DNA of 26,079 bases from Marinospirillum sp. (GCA_007119985.1 SKOQ01000175.1:1-26079); one strand, 5' to 3'; counted from the stretch's first letter, positions 1-6,837 are shown. The notes: generated by a model not told the origin, from the letters alone. Translations and numbers: made by a program.

Positions 1-2
1 AA

Positions 3-215
3 TACCGTGAGGGGCTGTTTCCACTGCGCTCACCACCCAGGGCTAAGTCATTGAAAAAACCACGCAAGCCAGCAAAACCGGTCGCACTCGACACTGACAA
101 TACCGAGTTGAAGCAGCTCAGAAAGGAAAACGAGCGCTTGAAGCTGGAGGTCGACCTTCTAAAAAAGTGGCAACGGTTTCTCGCGGAACAACGCAGGAGT
201 GCTACTGATTCATAA
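3..215 (+). pseudogene. IS3-family transposase OrfA, C-terminal part (runs in from the left edge)
   Basis: An open frame enters from the window edge and stops at TAA 213-215, giving about 70 residues. It has a basic Pro/Lys/Arg-rich stretch, then a leucine-zipper-like segment (ELKQLRKENERLKLEVDLL) followed by KKWQRFLAEQ. That pattern is typical of the C-terminus of IS3-family OrfA proteins, which bind the IS ends and multimerise through the zipper. The 5' part lies outside the window. An A AAA AAG slippery heptamer sits in frame at 161-167, where IS3 elements use -1 frameshifting to make the OrfAB transposase. OrfB is not intact downstream, so this copy is almost certainly a non-functional remnant. 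The family call comes from the motif pattern only. Confidence 0.72.
161..167 (+). promoter_or_regulatory. A AAA AAG slippery heptamer (programmed -1 frameshift site of an IS3 element)
   Basis: The heptamer lies in the OrfA zero frame (CTA AAA AAG TGG), the X XXY YYZ arrangement used by IS3-family elements. The -1 frame after it meets a TGA at 206-208, so a fusion product would end early in this copy. This agrees with decay of the element or a rearranged junction. Confidence 0.45.
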
Positions 216-271
216 AGCTGCATCATGCCTCTTTTAGAGGCGTCGGTGAAAACGGGGTAGAACCCATTTGA
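209..271 (+). pseudogene. Possible OrfB N-terminal remnant of the IS3 element
   Basis: In the -1 frame relative to OrfA, about 20 codons (FIKLHHASFRGVGENGVEPI) are open before a TGA at 269-271. The FI...GVEPI pattern resembles the start of IS3-family OrfB proteins, whose N-terminus often contains a similar motif before the DDE domain. No further OrfB sequence can be followed, so the transposase gene is truncated here. The match is short and could be chance. Confidence 0.3.
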
Positions 272-453
272 TTGAGATCTTCTTGATGTTTTTGATAGCG
301 AGTTCACGCTCATCTAAAAGAAAGTGATTGGGATGGATCTGGTTTTGGATAACAATAAGGTTCGTTCGCTATGGCATCAGTCAGGGGAAGATGCCTATTA
401 AATGCGATCACGTTAATAAAAATCCAGTCAACTAAGAGCAAGGAGTGAATCTT
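272..453. other. Intergenic stretch between the IS remnant and the OmpA-family gene
   Basis: No convincing gene, terminator or promoter was found. Reading frames on both strands are short. The region presumably holds the promoter of the OmpA-family gene and perhaps residual IS sequence. The only clear signal is the Shine-Dalgarno AAGGAG at 440-445 for the next gene. Confidence 0.4.
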
Positions 454-1425
454 GTGAATCTGATTAAAATGCTGACCATCTTTTTATTGATGGCTCTGGC
501 TGGCCCCGCGCTGAGCCAAGAAGATGTCGAGGGATCGGGTGATCATCCACTGATAGAACGCATTGCTGGTGCTTATATCGCTTGGCAAAGAGTCGATGAG
601 TATGCCGAGTACAGATTTCCGGCCGGTATTCATGTCAGAAATCGAGGCTACGAAGAATCCATTACGGCAGAAGGTGAGCATCTCCGTATTTTGTACCGAT
701 TCACAGAACCTACGTCCACTTTGCGTATTTACAGAAGCTACCAGCAGTCACTTGAGCGCGCCGGTTTTGAAATCCTCTTTCAAGGGCGCGGTCAGAATGA
801 TGAGCTCGATAATAATAAAGGCATCAATTTCGTGGGGCGATACGATACCCTGCCCTCAGGTCCGCACCTTCGACTGCCAAACCGACGATCAGAGTCTGAT
901 GCCAGCTACCTGTTAGCTCGCTCACAGGATGGCAGCATCCTCGCCAGCGTTGCGATCATGGTGCCCAATCTGACAAATTTACCCATCATTGTGCTCGATG
1001 TGGTGACATCAACCACCATGAACGATGCAATGGAACACCACCCGCTTCCAGCCAATGCATTGAGCCACAGCCTGACCACACAAGGGCACGTTGCCCTACA
1101 GCAGCTGCATTTTGCATTTGACAGCACCGAAATCTTGCCAGAATCAGCCGCAACGCTGAACGAGATCGCGATACTCTTGCAGCAGCAACCGGATCTGCGC
1201 CTCCTGGTTGTGGGGCATACTGACAGCCAGGGCAGCTTTGATTACAACCTCCATCTTTCTTCTGGTCGCGCCGAAGCTGTTAAGACCTACCTAGAAACAC
1301 GCCATGGGATCCAAGCATCGCGCCTTCAGGCCGCCGGTGCTGGCATGATGGCGCCTGTGGCCAGTAATCGGGATGATGCGGGTCGACAGCTTAATCGTCG
1401 CGTTGAGCTTGTCGAGCTGCCCTAA
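454..1425 (+). CDS. OmpA-family periplasmic/outer-membrane protein (DUF4892-like N-terminus)
   Basis: The protein of 323 residues begins with a signal peptide (MNLIKMLTIFLLMALAGPALS). GTG 454 is preferred over GTG 445 because AAGGAG (440-445) sits 8 bases before 454 but directly abuts 445. The N-terminal half opens with a DHPLIERIAGAYI segment and a Y-R-F-P pattern like DUF4892 proteins of Pseudomonas and relatives. The C-terminal ~110 residues form an OmpA/MotB peptidoglycan-binding domain: HFAFDS, VVGHTDSQGS, LSSGRAEAVKTYL and NRRVELVEL are all visible. The family tethers the outer membrane to peptidoglycan, with the conserved Asp and Arg contacting diaminopimelate. No partner gene is evident, since it stands alone next to an IS remnant. 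Confidence 0.85.
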   Translation: MNLIKMLTIFLLMALAGPALSQEDVEGSGDHPLIERIAGAYIAWQRVDEYAEYRFPAGIHVRNRGYEESITAEGEHLRILYRFTEPTSTLRIYRSYQQSLERAGFEILFQGRGQNDELDNNKGINFVGRYDTLPSGPHLRLPNRRSESDASYLLARSQDGSILASVAIMVPNLTNLPIIVLDVVTSTTMNDAMEHHPLPANALSHSLTTQGHVALQQLHFAFDSTEILPESAATLNEIAILLQQQPDLRLLVVGHTDSQGSFDYNLHLSSGRAEAVKTYLETRHGIQASRLQAAGAGMMAPVASNRDDAGRQLNRRVELVELP

Positions 1426-1611
1426 AGGATTCGCTATAGCTCTCTTCCGCTTTTCAGTCGGCGTCTATGACTATCGCGTTCTTTGACTCAGTGATCTATT
1501 AATCGAAGAGCTCTAGGCACAATTTCCATAGAGTGATGATCTTTGGGTGAGCATCAAGCGGGGTCGTTAAGATGAAGCGGCTCAATTATTTTGGACTATG
1601 AGGTAGTGCGG

Positions 1612-2145
1612 ATGTTGGATCAAGCATCAGAGACAGCGGTTTTGTCATTGTTGAAGTTGCAGGAGCAAGGGTTGATCATGTGGCCGATGGATCTTGAGCT
1701 TCAACTGCCTAGCGCAGTAGAGGGGGCAGAGAGCTTAGCTGCTTGGCTGGGTCGTGAGGTGCGATGGCAAGGCGGTGATCAGCTCATCCAGTTTGGTCGT
1801 GATGGTACAGGCTCACTTTATTGTCTCTGGTCCTACTCTGATTTGAAGGGGCCACCGCCGGTGGTTTTTTTAGGCTCAGAAGGTGAGCTGGATCATGTGG
1901 CTGAATCGGCTGAGCATTTTGTGCGCTATCTCGGAGCTGGCTTTGATTTTGGCTTTGGCGGATGGTATGTGATCGGCAACTTAACACCCGCTGAAGCACA
2001 GCGGCGGCGCCAGCTCCAAGCTGAAATCGAGCAATGCTATGGTCGTTTAGAGGTACAGCCTGATCAGCTAGATCAACAGCAGTTAGCTGGCCCTCACCCC
2101 TGTTTTGCTAGCTGGGTCGAGGCAGTGAAGGCCACCTCCTTATAG
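1612..2145 (+). CDS. Possible SMI1/KNR4 (SUKH)-like protein, function unknown
   Basis: The protein has 177 residues and no signal peptide or membrane segment. ATG 1612 is preferred over the upstream TTG 1591 because GAGGT (1600-1604) lies 7 bases before it. The middle reads FGRDGTGSLYCLW, then PPVVFLGSEGELDHVAES and FVRYLGAG. This resembles the latter part of the SUKH fold, in which a small residue-rich strand is followed by VYYxDHEG and a helix. SUKH proteins are often immunity proteins of polymorphic toxins, but no toxin gene is nearby. The assignment rests on the motif pattern and is tentative. The 3' end overlaps the convergent membrane-protein gene by 6 bases. Confidence 0.6.
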   Translation: MLDQASETAVLSLLKLQEQGLIMWPMDLELQLPSAVEGAESLAAWLGREVRWQGGDQLIQFGRDGTGSLYCLWSYSDLKGPPPVVFLGSEGELDHVAESAEHFVRYLGAGFDFGFGGWYVIGNLTPAEAQRRRQLQAEIEQCYGRLEVQPDQLDQQQLAGPHPCFASWVEAVKATSL

Positions 2146-2946
2146 CAAGCGGTAGTGCTGGAACAGCGCTTGGCGTACTTCGATGCTAGTGATGTTCTGA
2201 GAGGGTGCAGGCATGCCGTAGAGCTGCAGACTTCGACCTTGATCTTGCACTTTAACATCGCAGTACAGGCTGCGGCGTACTCTTGTATTACGCGTGTGTT
2301 TATGGGTGACCCACTCGCAGTTGAGGTGAGTGATGGCGTCGCCGGATAGGGTGCGAGAAGACACGCTGGCGGTAGATTCAAACCAAGTGAAGGCAAGGAT
2401 CAGTGCCAAGACTGGCAAGCACAAATAACTGTAGCCTTCCAGCCGAGTTTGATAACGCAAGGCGAGCCAAGGGATCAAAATCAGGTTAGCGACAATCAGA
2501 TAGAAGGTCGTATTGCGGCCGAGCATCAAGGCTAGGTGCGTATCACTCAGGGCCAAAATCAGCGCAGGGCCGAGTACCAAAATATAAACGGTCACCGCAC
2601 AGCCAAGACGCATACCAGGATGACGCGCAAACAAGGCCAGTAAAACCAGAGCGCTGCCCATATAGCTCAGTAGGATAATGATGGGGAGCAGGACAGGAGA
2701 TAAAAAAGCGATAAACAAAGTGTCACTTTCGGCGCCCAAGGCAGTGAGTAAAAGTAAGCTGGTGACATAGAGGGTGCTGAGCAAGATAAAGCTCGTCCAA
2801 GGTGCATTGAGTGCGCAGGTCAGTAGGGCCATCAATTTGCGGTTTATCCATCCGCTGATGTGATGGATAGGTGCGATGAGTCGAAGATCTGACTTGGGCA
2901 GCTTGGTGGAGGCCGCGTCAACAAGTGGCGATTTGGGGGCTAGCAT
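2140..2946 (-). CDS. Multi-spanning membrane protein of unknown function
   Basis: The product has 268 residues. A hydrophilic ~35-residue N-terminus is followed by about six hydrophobic segments (beginning roughly at residues 50, 80, 110, 145 and 170) that look like transmembrane helices. A soluble C-terminal tail of about 70 residues carries two cysteines (in HLNCEW and SLYCDV) that could form a disulfide if the tail is periplasmic. I recognise no family. The start is the ATG at 2946, with only a weak purine stretch upstream. The gene lies downstream of, and on the same strand as, comEA-like, but is separated from it by the MITE-like element and a palindrome. Its stop overlaps the convergent gene at 1612-2145. 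Confidence 0.7.
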   Translation of the reverse strand: MLAPKSPLVDAASTKLPKSDLRLIAPIHHISGWINRKLMALLTCALNAPWTSFILLSTLYVTSLLLLTALGAESDTLFIAFLSPVLLPIIILLSYMGSALVLLALFARHPGMRLGCAVTVYILVLGPALILALSDTHLALMLGRNTTFYLIVANLILIPWLALRYQTRLEGYSYLCLPVLALILAFTWFESTASVSSRTLSGDAITHLNCEWVTHKHTRNTRVRRSLYCDVKVQDQGRSLQLYGMPAPSQNITSIEVRQALFQHYRLL

Positions 2947-3005
2947 AGATGGCTCGTCAAAGTAATCTGAACTGAAAAGCCTAGTTTATCATAGTGTGGC
3001 GGGAT

Positions 3006-3030
3006 GGCCTGCGCTGATCAGCAGCAGGCC
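3006..3030. repeat. Strong 25-bp near-palindrome (hairpin or operator)
   Basis: GGCCTGC (3006-3012) and GCAGGCC (3024-3030) are exact complements and flank CTGATCAG, itself a palindrome. There is no T-run on either side, so it is a poor intrinsic terminator. It lies between two minus-strand genes and just upstream of the membrane-protein gene, so an operator or mRNA hairpin is possible. Confidence 0.45.
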
Positions 3031-3058
3031 GAGTGGAGTTGATAGACCTTCTAGCTAG

Positions 3059-3197
3059 GAAACCTCTGATTAACTATTGCGCTTGGTGATGCTGCGTTGA
3101 CATTGGTCTCAAAATGCTCATTGACTCAGTGTCAACTCCTCTTTTTCGATCATTTCGCCTAGCCTGACCTGCGCTCATGACGTTGATCAGAGGTTCC
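3059..3197. mobile_element. 139-bp MITE-like element flanked by CTAG repeats
   Basis: The ends are inverted repeats: GAAACCTCTGATTAAC at the left and, read on the other strand, GGAACCTCTGATCAAC at the right (14 of 16 identical). The element is bounded by CTAG at 3055-3058 and CTAG at 3198-3201. A 4-bp CTAG (YTAR) duplication is the known target preference of the IS5 group of IS5-family elements. There is no ORF inside, so it would need a transposase supplied in trans. The right-hand CTAG contains the stop codon of the comEA-like gene, so the insertion lies immediately after that gene without damaging it. Copy number in the genome is unknown. Confidence 0.65.
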
Positions 3198-3518
3198 CTA
3201 GAAGCTAATCAAAGGTTCAAGGTTGCGGAGTGTGGCTGGGCCGATGCCACGTATCTCTAAGAGTTGATTGACATCACTAAAACCGCCAAGCGCTTCTCTG
3301 AGTTCCATCATCGCTGCGGCTCTGCTGGGGCCGATCCCAGGCAATGCCATCAGCTGCTGTTGGTCAGCTTGGTTGATGTTCAGTCGTTGACTGGCTTCGA
3401 TGACACGCTGTGTTTCATGCTCAGTGGTTGTGGTGGCGTGGGCCACACTGATACAACACACCAGCAGTAACAGCAGAAGTTGAGAGAGACGAGACAGGGT
3501 GATAGAGAGTCCTTGCAT
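3198..3518 (-). CDS. ComEA-like helix-hairpin-helix DNA-binding protein
   Basis: The protein has 106 residues, with a signal peptide (hydrophobic core about residues 12-27, ending AHA) and a helix-hairpin-helix domain at about residues 45-105. LNINQADQQQLMALPGIGPS and the second hairpin LLEIRGIGPAT match the (LN)(I/V)N.A....L..LPGIG pattern of ComEA-type proteins. Exported single-domain ComEA homologues bind incoming DNA in the periplasm during natural transformation, but many bacteria carry them without obvious competence. No other competence gene is in the window. The stop TAG lies inside the CTAG duplication of the adjacent MITE-like element. Confidence 0.85.
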   Translation of the reverse strand: MQGLSITLSRLSQLLLLLLVCCISVAHATTTTEHETQRVIEASQRLNINQADQQQLMALPGIGPSRAAAMMELREALGGFSDVNQLLEIRGIGPATLRNLEPLISF

Positions 3519-3602
3519 AACCTACTCCTTGATAGGGTGGATAGATTACCACCTACAAGGTGCCGCAACTTCACGGCATCCTTGCCAGCGGTTTTTTCAG
3601 TT

Positions 3603-3626
3603 TAGACAAGAGTCGATATTTGTCTA
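3603..3626. repeat. 7-bp inverted repeat TAGACAA-N10-TTGTCTA
   Basis: TAGACAA (3603-3609) and TTGTCTA (3620-3626) are exact complements with a 10-base spacer. They lie in the comEA/pyrF divergent intergenic region about 70 bases upstream of the predicted pyrF -10. It could be a regulator binding site, but no family is recognisable from it. Confidence 0.25.
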
Positions 3627-3693
3627 GGATGGAGTCGCAAGAAATCGAGGTCAGCAAGAAGGTGGTGTGCTTAGCCAGTCTAGGGAAGCAAGC

Positions 3694-3702
3694 TGGTATA
3701 CT
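3694..3702 (+). promoter_or_regulatory. Extended -10 promoter candidate for pyrF
   Basis: TGGTATACT matches the extended -10 form TGnTATAAT with one mismatch in the hexamer. No good -35 is seen at the usual distance, which is tolerated in extended -10 promoters. The predicted RNA start lies about 65 bases upstream of the pyrF ATG. Confidence 0.4.
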
Positions 3703-3772
3703 GCGGCCCAGCGATCTGGAGCGATCTGTGCTCTAGGTCATCCCAACCCGCTTGTTCAGTGAAGAGGTGAGA

Positions 3773-4471
3773 ATGAAAGACCTGAGCCCTGTTATTGTGG
3801 CGCTAGACTATGCGGATGCCGCTTCCGCTTTGACGATGGCAGATCAGCTTGATCCCCGTTTATGTCGTGTGAAGGTGGGTAAAGAGCTGTTCACCCGTGC
3901 GGGGCCGGAGATCTTAAAAGCCTTGCATGCGCGTGACTTTGATGTATTTCTCGATTTGAAATTTCATGATATCCCCAATACCTGTGCTCAAGCGGTTGTG
4001 GCAGCCGCAGAACAGGGGGTGTGGATGGTGAATGTGCATGCCAGTGGCGGTGTCAGAATGATGCAGGCAGCCAAGGATGCGCTGGATCAGCGTGCGCTCA
4101 AGACGCATCTGATTGCCGTGACGGTGTTGACCAGCATGACCCAAGAAGAGTTAGCCACCTTGGGTGTGACCTGTTGTGTTGAAGAGCAGGTGCTGCGTTT
4201 GGCGCGCCTAACGCAGCAGGCTGGGCTGGATGGTGTGGTGTGTTCTGCGCAGGAAGCGCCGGTGTTACAGCAAGAGCTGGGTGCTGATTTCTTGAAGGTC
4301 ACACCGGGTATTCGCCTACCCACTAGTGCACAGGATGATCAGCGTCGGATTATGACGCCTGATGCCGCTATGGCTGCAGGCAGTACGCATTTGGTGATTG
4401 GGCGTCCTATTACCCGTGCGCCTGATCCGGCTGAGGCTGTTCAAGACATTATTCGCCTTCTACGCCCTTAA
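3773..4471 (+). CDS. pyrF: Orotidine 5'-phosphate decarboxylase
   Basis: This cytoplasmic enzyme decarboxylates OMP to UMP, the last step of de novo pyrimidine synthesis. The catalytic block LDLKFHDIPNT contains the family's Asp-Lys-Asp triad (D61, K63, D66 here). VIVALDYADA at residues 7-16, KVGKELF, VNVHASGG and the phosphate-binding VIGRPIT near the C-terminus are also present. ATG 3773 is chosen over the upstream TTG 3752 because GAGGTGA precedes it at proper spacing and 232 residues matches gammaproteobacterial PyrF. The end overlaps the convergent lapB by 23 bases. In enterobacteria pyrF follows lapB in the same direction, so the gene is inverted relative to that arrangement. Confidence 0.97.
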   Translation: MKDLSPVIVALDYADAASALTMADQLDPRLCRVKVGKELFTRAGPEILKALHARDFDVFLDLKFHDIPNTCAQAVVAAAEQGVWMVNVHASGGVRMMQAAKDALDQRALKTHLIAVTVLTSMTQEELATLGVTCCVEEQVLRLARLTQQAGLDGVVCSAQEAPVLQQELGADFLKVTPGIRLPTSAQDDQRRIMTPDAAMAAGSTHLVIGRPITRAPDPAEAVQDIIRLLRP

Positions 4472-5630
4472 TCGGCTGAATGCTGCCCCACTGGCGGCAT
4501 TTGGGGCATTGCCAATAGAGTTGCTGGCTTTGAAAGCCGCAGCTCTGGCACTGGTGTTCGGGCTTGTGGGATAAGAGCTGCTGCGTCAGGTTATGTAGAG
4601 TGAGCAGATGCGTTCGCTCTGCGCCTGCCGCTTGATGCAGATAAAGATCGATCAAATAATCGACGCCGCGCAGTGAAACCTGATGGCGCATATGATGATC
4701 CATCTTCTCCAATGCGCGCTGATGTTGATTTTGCTGACAGAGCGTTTCGGCTAGGCAAAGCAAAACCGAGGTAAAGGGATGGCGCTGTAAGATTTTTTCC
4801 AGCGTTTCGACCAGCTCCTCCGGTTTGTTGAGCTGCTGATAGGCATCAACAAGGGTCTGTAGCATGGTCGGAATGTAGTTGGCGTCCTGCTCAGGAATGC
4901 GTAGCAGTAAGCGTATTGCTGCTTTAGGATTGCCGCTAGAAAGCTCAAGTTGGGCCATTAAGAGCGTGGAGCGGATGCAGCTGCTATCGAAGGCAAAAGC
5001 CTGTTTGAGCTGTTTTCGCGCTGCAGAAAAGTGGCGTTGCTGTAAAAATTCAGCGGCCAGTTCGCAAGCGTAGTGGGCTGCTGCACGGCGCAGCGGTGGT
5101 TTGTGACGCAGGAGTTCGTTGGTGAGGGTGTGGATGGCTTTTTGCCATTCTTTTTCACGCTCAAAAAGATCCACCAAAAGCAGGCGGCTTTCAGTGGCCA
5201 GCTTACCATTTTGTTCTACCAGCTCAATCAGCAGGCGTTCAGCGCGATCAAGCAAACCTGCCGCCATAAAATCTCTGGCGAGTTCGAGTTGCACGCGTTC
5301 GCTTTGCTCTTTGGTGAGGCTGGGTCTGGCAAATAGATTCTGGTGTACTCGAACGGCGCGATCAGACTCTCCACGGCTACGAAATAAGTTGCCCAATGCG
5401 ATGTGTGTTTCAATGGTTTCTGAATTGACTTCCAGTGCGCGTACAAAAGTGTTAATCGCCGCATCTGGCTGTTCGTTAAGCAGATAATTCAGCCCAGTAA
5501 AATAATCCTGGCTCAGTTGCGGCAAGCTGCCGGGAGGAGGCAGGCGGCGCCTTCTTTCTTGGCGTCCCATCCACCAGCCGAGCGCGAGAGCAACGAGGAG
5601 CAGGAGGAAAACGATAAGTTCAAGCAACAT
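4449..5630 (-). CDS. lapB: LapB (YciM), LPS assembly/LpxC-turnover regulator with TPR repeats
   Basis: The protein of 393 residues has an N-terminal membrane anchor (about residues 1-20), a basic QERRRRLPPP stretch and a run of tetratricopeptide repeats from about residue 40 to 340. A C-terminal rubredoxin-like metal knuckle (CQSCGF then CPKCRQWGS) completes the architecture of LapB. In E. coli LapB promotes FtsH-dependent degradation of LpxC and is itself controlled by the PbgA/YejM protein, so it sets LPS synthesis. It follows lapA by 8 bases and is clearly cotranscribed with lapA and probably ihfB. Confidence 0.95.
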   Translation of the reverse strand: MLLELIVFLLLLVALALGWWMGRQERRRRLPPPGSLPQLSQDYFTGLNYLLNEQPDAAINTFVRALEVNSETIETHIALGNLFRSRGESDRAVRVHQNLFARPSLTKEQSERVQLELARDFMAAGLLDRAERLLIELVEQNGKLATESRLLLVDLFEREKEWQKAIHTLTNELLRHKPPLRRAAAHYACELAAEFLQQRHFSAARKQLKQAFAFDSSCIRSTLLMAQLELSSGNPKAAIRLLLRIPEQDANYIPTMLQTLVDAYQQLNKPEELVETLEKILQRHPFTSVLLCLAETLCQQNQHQRALEKMDHHMRHQVSLRGVDYLIDLYLHQAAGAERTHLLTLHNLTQQLLSHKPEHQCQSCGFQSQQLYWQCPKCRQWGSIQPIKGVEGE

Positions 5631-5638
5631 GGCCGCGC

Positions 5639-5959
5639 TTAGCTTAAGGGATACTGATCATAGGACTTTAAACTCAAGGTGCGCAGCTGATGCAGCTCTT
5701 TTTGGCTGAGTTTGAGTTCGCGTTGTATTTTTGCTTTTTGGGCGCGACTTCTCAGTGCATAGGGCAGAATGAGCAGCCAGCCTAGCAGTGTACCAAGAAG
5801 TATTGCGCCTATGATGACCAGCGCAAGACTGGCTTCAGGTAGCGTGAAAGCAAGCAGATCCACTGTGACGAGCGTTTGGTTGCGAATCGAGAAAAGTAGC
5901 CCGAAGATCACGCAGGCCAAGAGCAGGAGCAAAAAAAACGCGCGCTTAATCAGATGCAT
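5639..5959 (-). CDS. lapA: LapA (YciS, DUF1049) inner-membrane protein
   Basis: The protein has 106 residues and two transmembrane helices (about residues 5-25 and 43-67). Between them is the LapA signature FSIRNQTLVTVDLLAF...PEASLALVI, and a cytoplasmic coiled-coil-like tail rich in Lys, Gln and Leu follows. LapA is the small partner of LapB in LPS assembly. The gene lies between ihfB (5-base gap) and lapB (8-base gap), the usual gammaproteobacterial order. There is no strong Shine-Dalgarno, so translational coupling to ihfB is likely. Confidence 0.93.
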   Translation of the reverse strand: MHLIKRAFFLLLLLACVIFGLLFSIRNQTLVTVDLLAFTLPEASLALVIIGAILLGTLLGWLLILPYALRSRAQKAKIQRELKLSQKELHQLRTLSLKSYDQYPLS

Positions 5960-5964
5960 GGTTG

Positions 5965-6261
5965 CTAGTAGCCTCGCTGAGCGGCAGCATTCACCTGGTC
6001 TCTCAGTTCCTTACCTGGCTTGAAGTGAGGGACATATTTGCCTTCTAACTCCACTGTCTCGCCTGTTTTGGGGTTGCGTCCGCGGCGTGGCTCACGAAAG
6101 TGCAGGGAAAAGCTGCCAAAACCTCGGATTTCGACCCGACCACCAGCTGCAAGATGGTCGGTGATGTGATCCAGAATCAATTTGACGCCCAACTCGACCT
6201 GCTTCATGCTGAGGTTGGTCTTTCTCATGGCGATTTGTTCAATCAGTTCCGATTTGGTCAT
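5965..6261 (-). CDS. ihfB: Integration host factor beta subunit
   Basis: IhfB pairs with IhfA to bend DNA at specific sites. The protein of 98 residues starts MTKSELIEQIA, as IhfB does. It carries the DNA-binding arm GFGSFSLHFREPRRGRNPKTG with the intercalating proline. ATG 6261 is chosen over an in-frame GTG at 6270 because GGAG (6270-6273) gives 8-base spacing and family members begin at this MTKSEL. In many relatives rpsA is directly upstream of ihfB. Here it is absent and the divergent gene is sdhE. Confidence 0.96.
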   Translation of the reverse strand: MTKSELIEQIAMRKTNLSMKQVELGVKLILDHITDHLAAGGRVEIRGFGSFSLHFREPRRGRNPKTGETVELEGKYVPHFKPGKELRDQVNAAAQRGY

Positions 6262-6528
6262 GCACATCACTCCATGTGTGGGTGGGGATCTTGACCCGCT
6301 GAGCTTAGAGGTTCAGTTACTTGGGTTAGCATAGTGAGCTTTGTCGCTTTAGACAATAGGCATTTGGCCATCTTTGATGGGGCTAAACATTTGTTTGTGC
6401 AGTCATTCTTCTTGCAAATGGCTCTCTATGCCTTGTATTGGGCGACGGACGCTTGAGTCAGGCTTGGTTTTCAGGCGGCTTGAGCTTAGACTGAGACCTT
6501 TATTTATCGGCTAAAAAGGTTCGAGTAT
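6262..6528. other. Divergent ihfB/sdhE intergenic region, presumed synteny breakpoint
   Basis: This 267-base gap must hold the promoters of the ihfB-lapA-lapB block and of sdhE-ygfX. I see no strong -10/-35 pair, IHF site or repeat with confidence. The Shine-Dalgarno of ihfB (6270-6273) and a modest AAGG (6516-6519) before sdhE are the only clear signals. Confidence 0.4.
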
Positions 6529-6837
6529 ATGTCTGAAACACAAGTGATGGCGGGTGAATCTAGCGCAGAAGCCAATCGTCGGCGCTTATACTGGCATAGT
6601 CGTCGTGGAATGTGGGAGCTGGATTTACTTCTGATCCCTTTTTTAGATCAGTGCTATGACCAGCTGGATGCCGATCTGCAAGCGGATTATCAGCGCTTAA
6701 TTACCTTAGAAGATCAAGATTTGTTTGGCTGGCTGATGCGTCGTGATCAACCTGAAGATCAGAGCTTGATGCCGATTATTGACAGGATTGTCACCCATGC
6801 CAGAGAAGGCGACTTGGATCAATTTAAAGGTCTCTAA
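6529..6837 (+). CDS. sdhE: SdhE, FAD assembly factor (YgfY/CptB)
   Basis: This small cytoplasmic protein promotes covalent flavinylation of SdhA/FrdA. It has 102 residues and the family motif RRGMWELD (residues 25-32, corresponding to the RGxxELD loop), then PFLDQCYDQL and a C-terminal DLFGWLM segment, all typical of SdhE. It was also described as the antitoxin CptB of the YgfX (CptA) toxin, an interpretation since revised. It precedes ygfX with an overlapping end, and the pair sits next to nadB, as in Pseudomonas. Confidence 0.93.
   Translation: MSETQVMAGESSAEANRRRLYWHSRRGMWELDLLLIPFLDQCYDQLDADLQADYQRLITLEDQDLFGWLMRRDQPEDQSLMPIIDRIVTHAREGDLDQFKGL

Noticed and set aside
230..400. Minus-strand frame of about 44 codons beside the IS remnant
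   Set aside because: An open run of this length is expected by chance, it lacks a good start, and no homology pattern is visible.
2355..2375. GGCGGTAG sequence resembling the start of an RfaH ops element
   Set aside because: It lies inside a coding region, not a leader, and the rest of the ops consensus is missing.
2094..2396. Overlapping open frames at the convergent gene ends
   Set aside because: Both real genes account for this stretch; the alternative frame has no start signal or motif.
3710..3728. AGCGATCTG repeated in tandem, with further copies near 7218 and 7280
   Set aside because: Only 9-10 bases long, irregularly placed and without structure; likely chance or common codon-level sequence.
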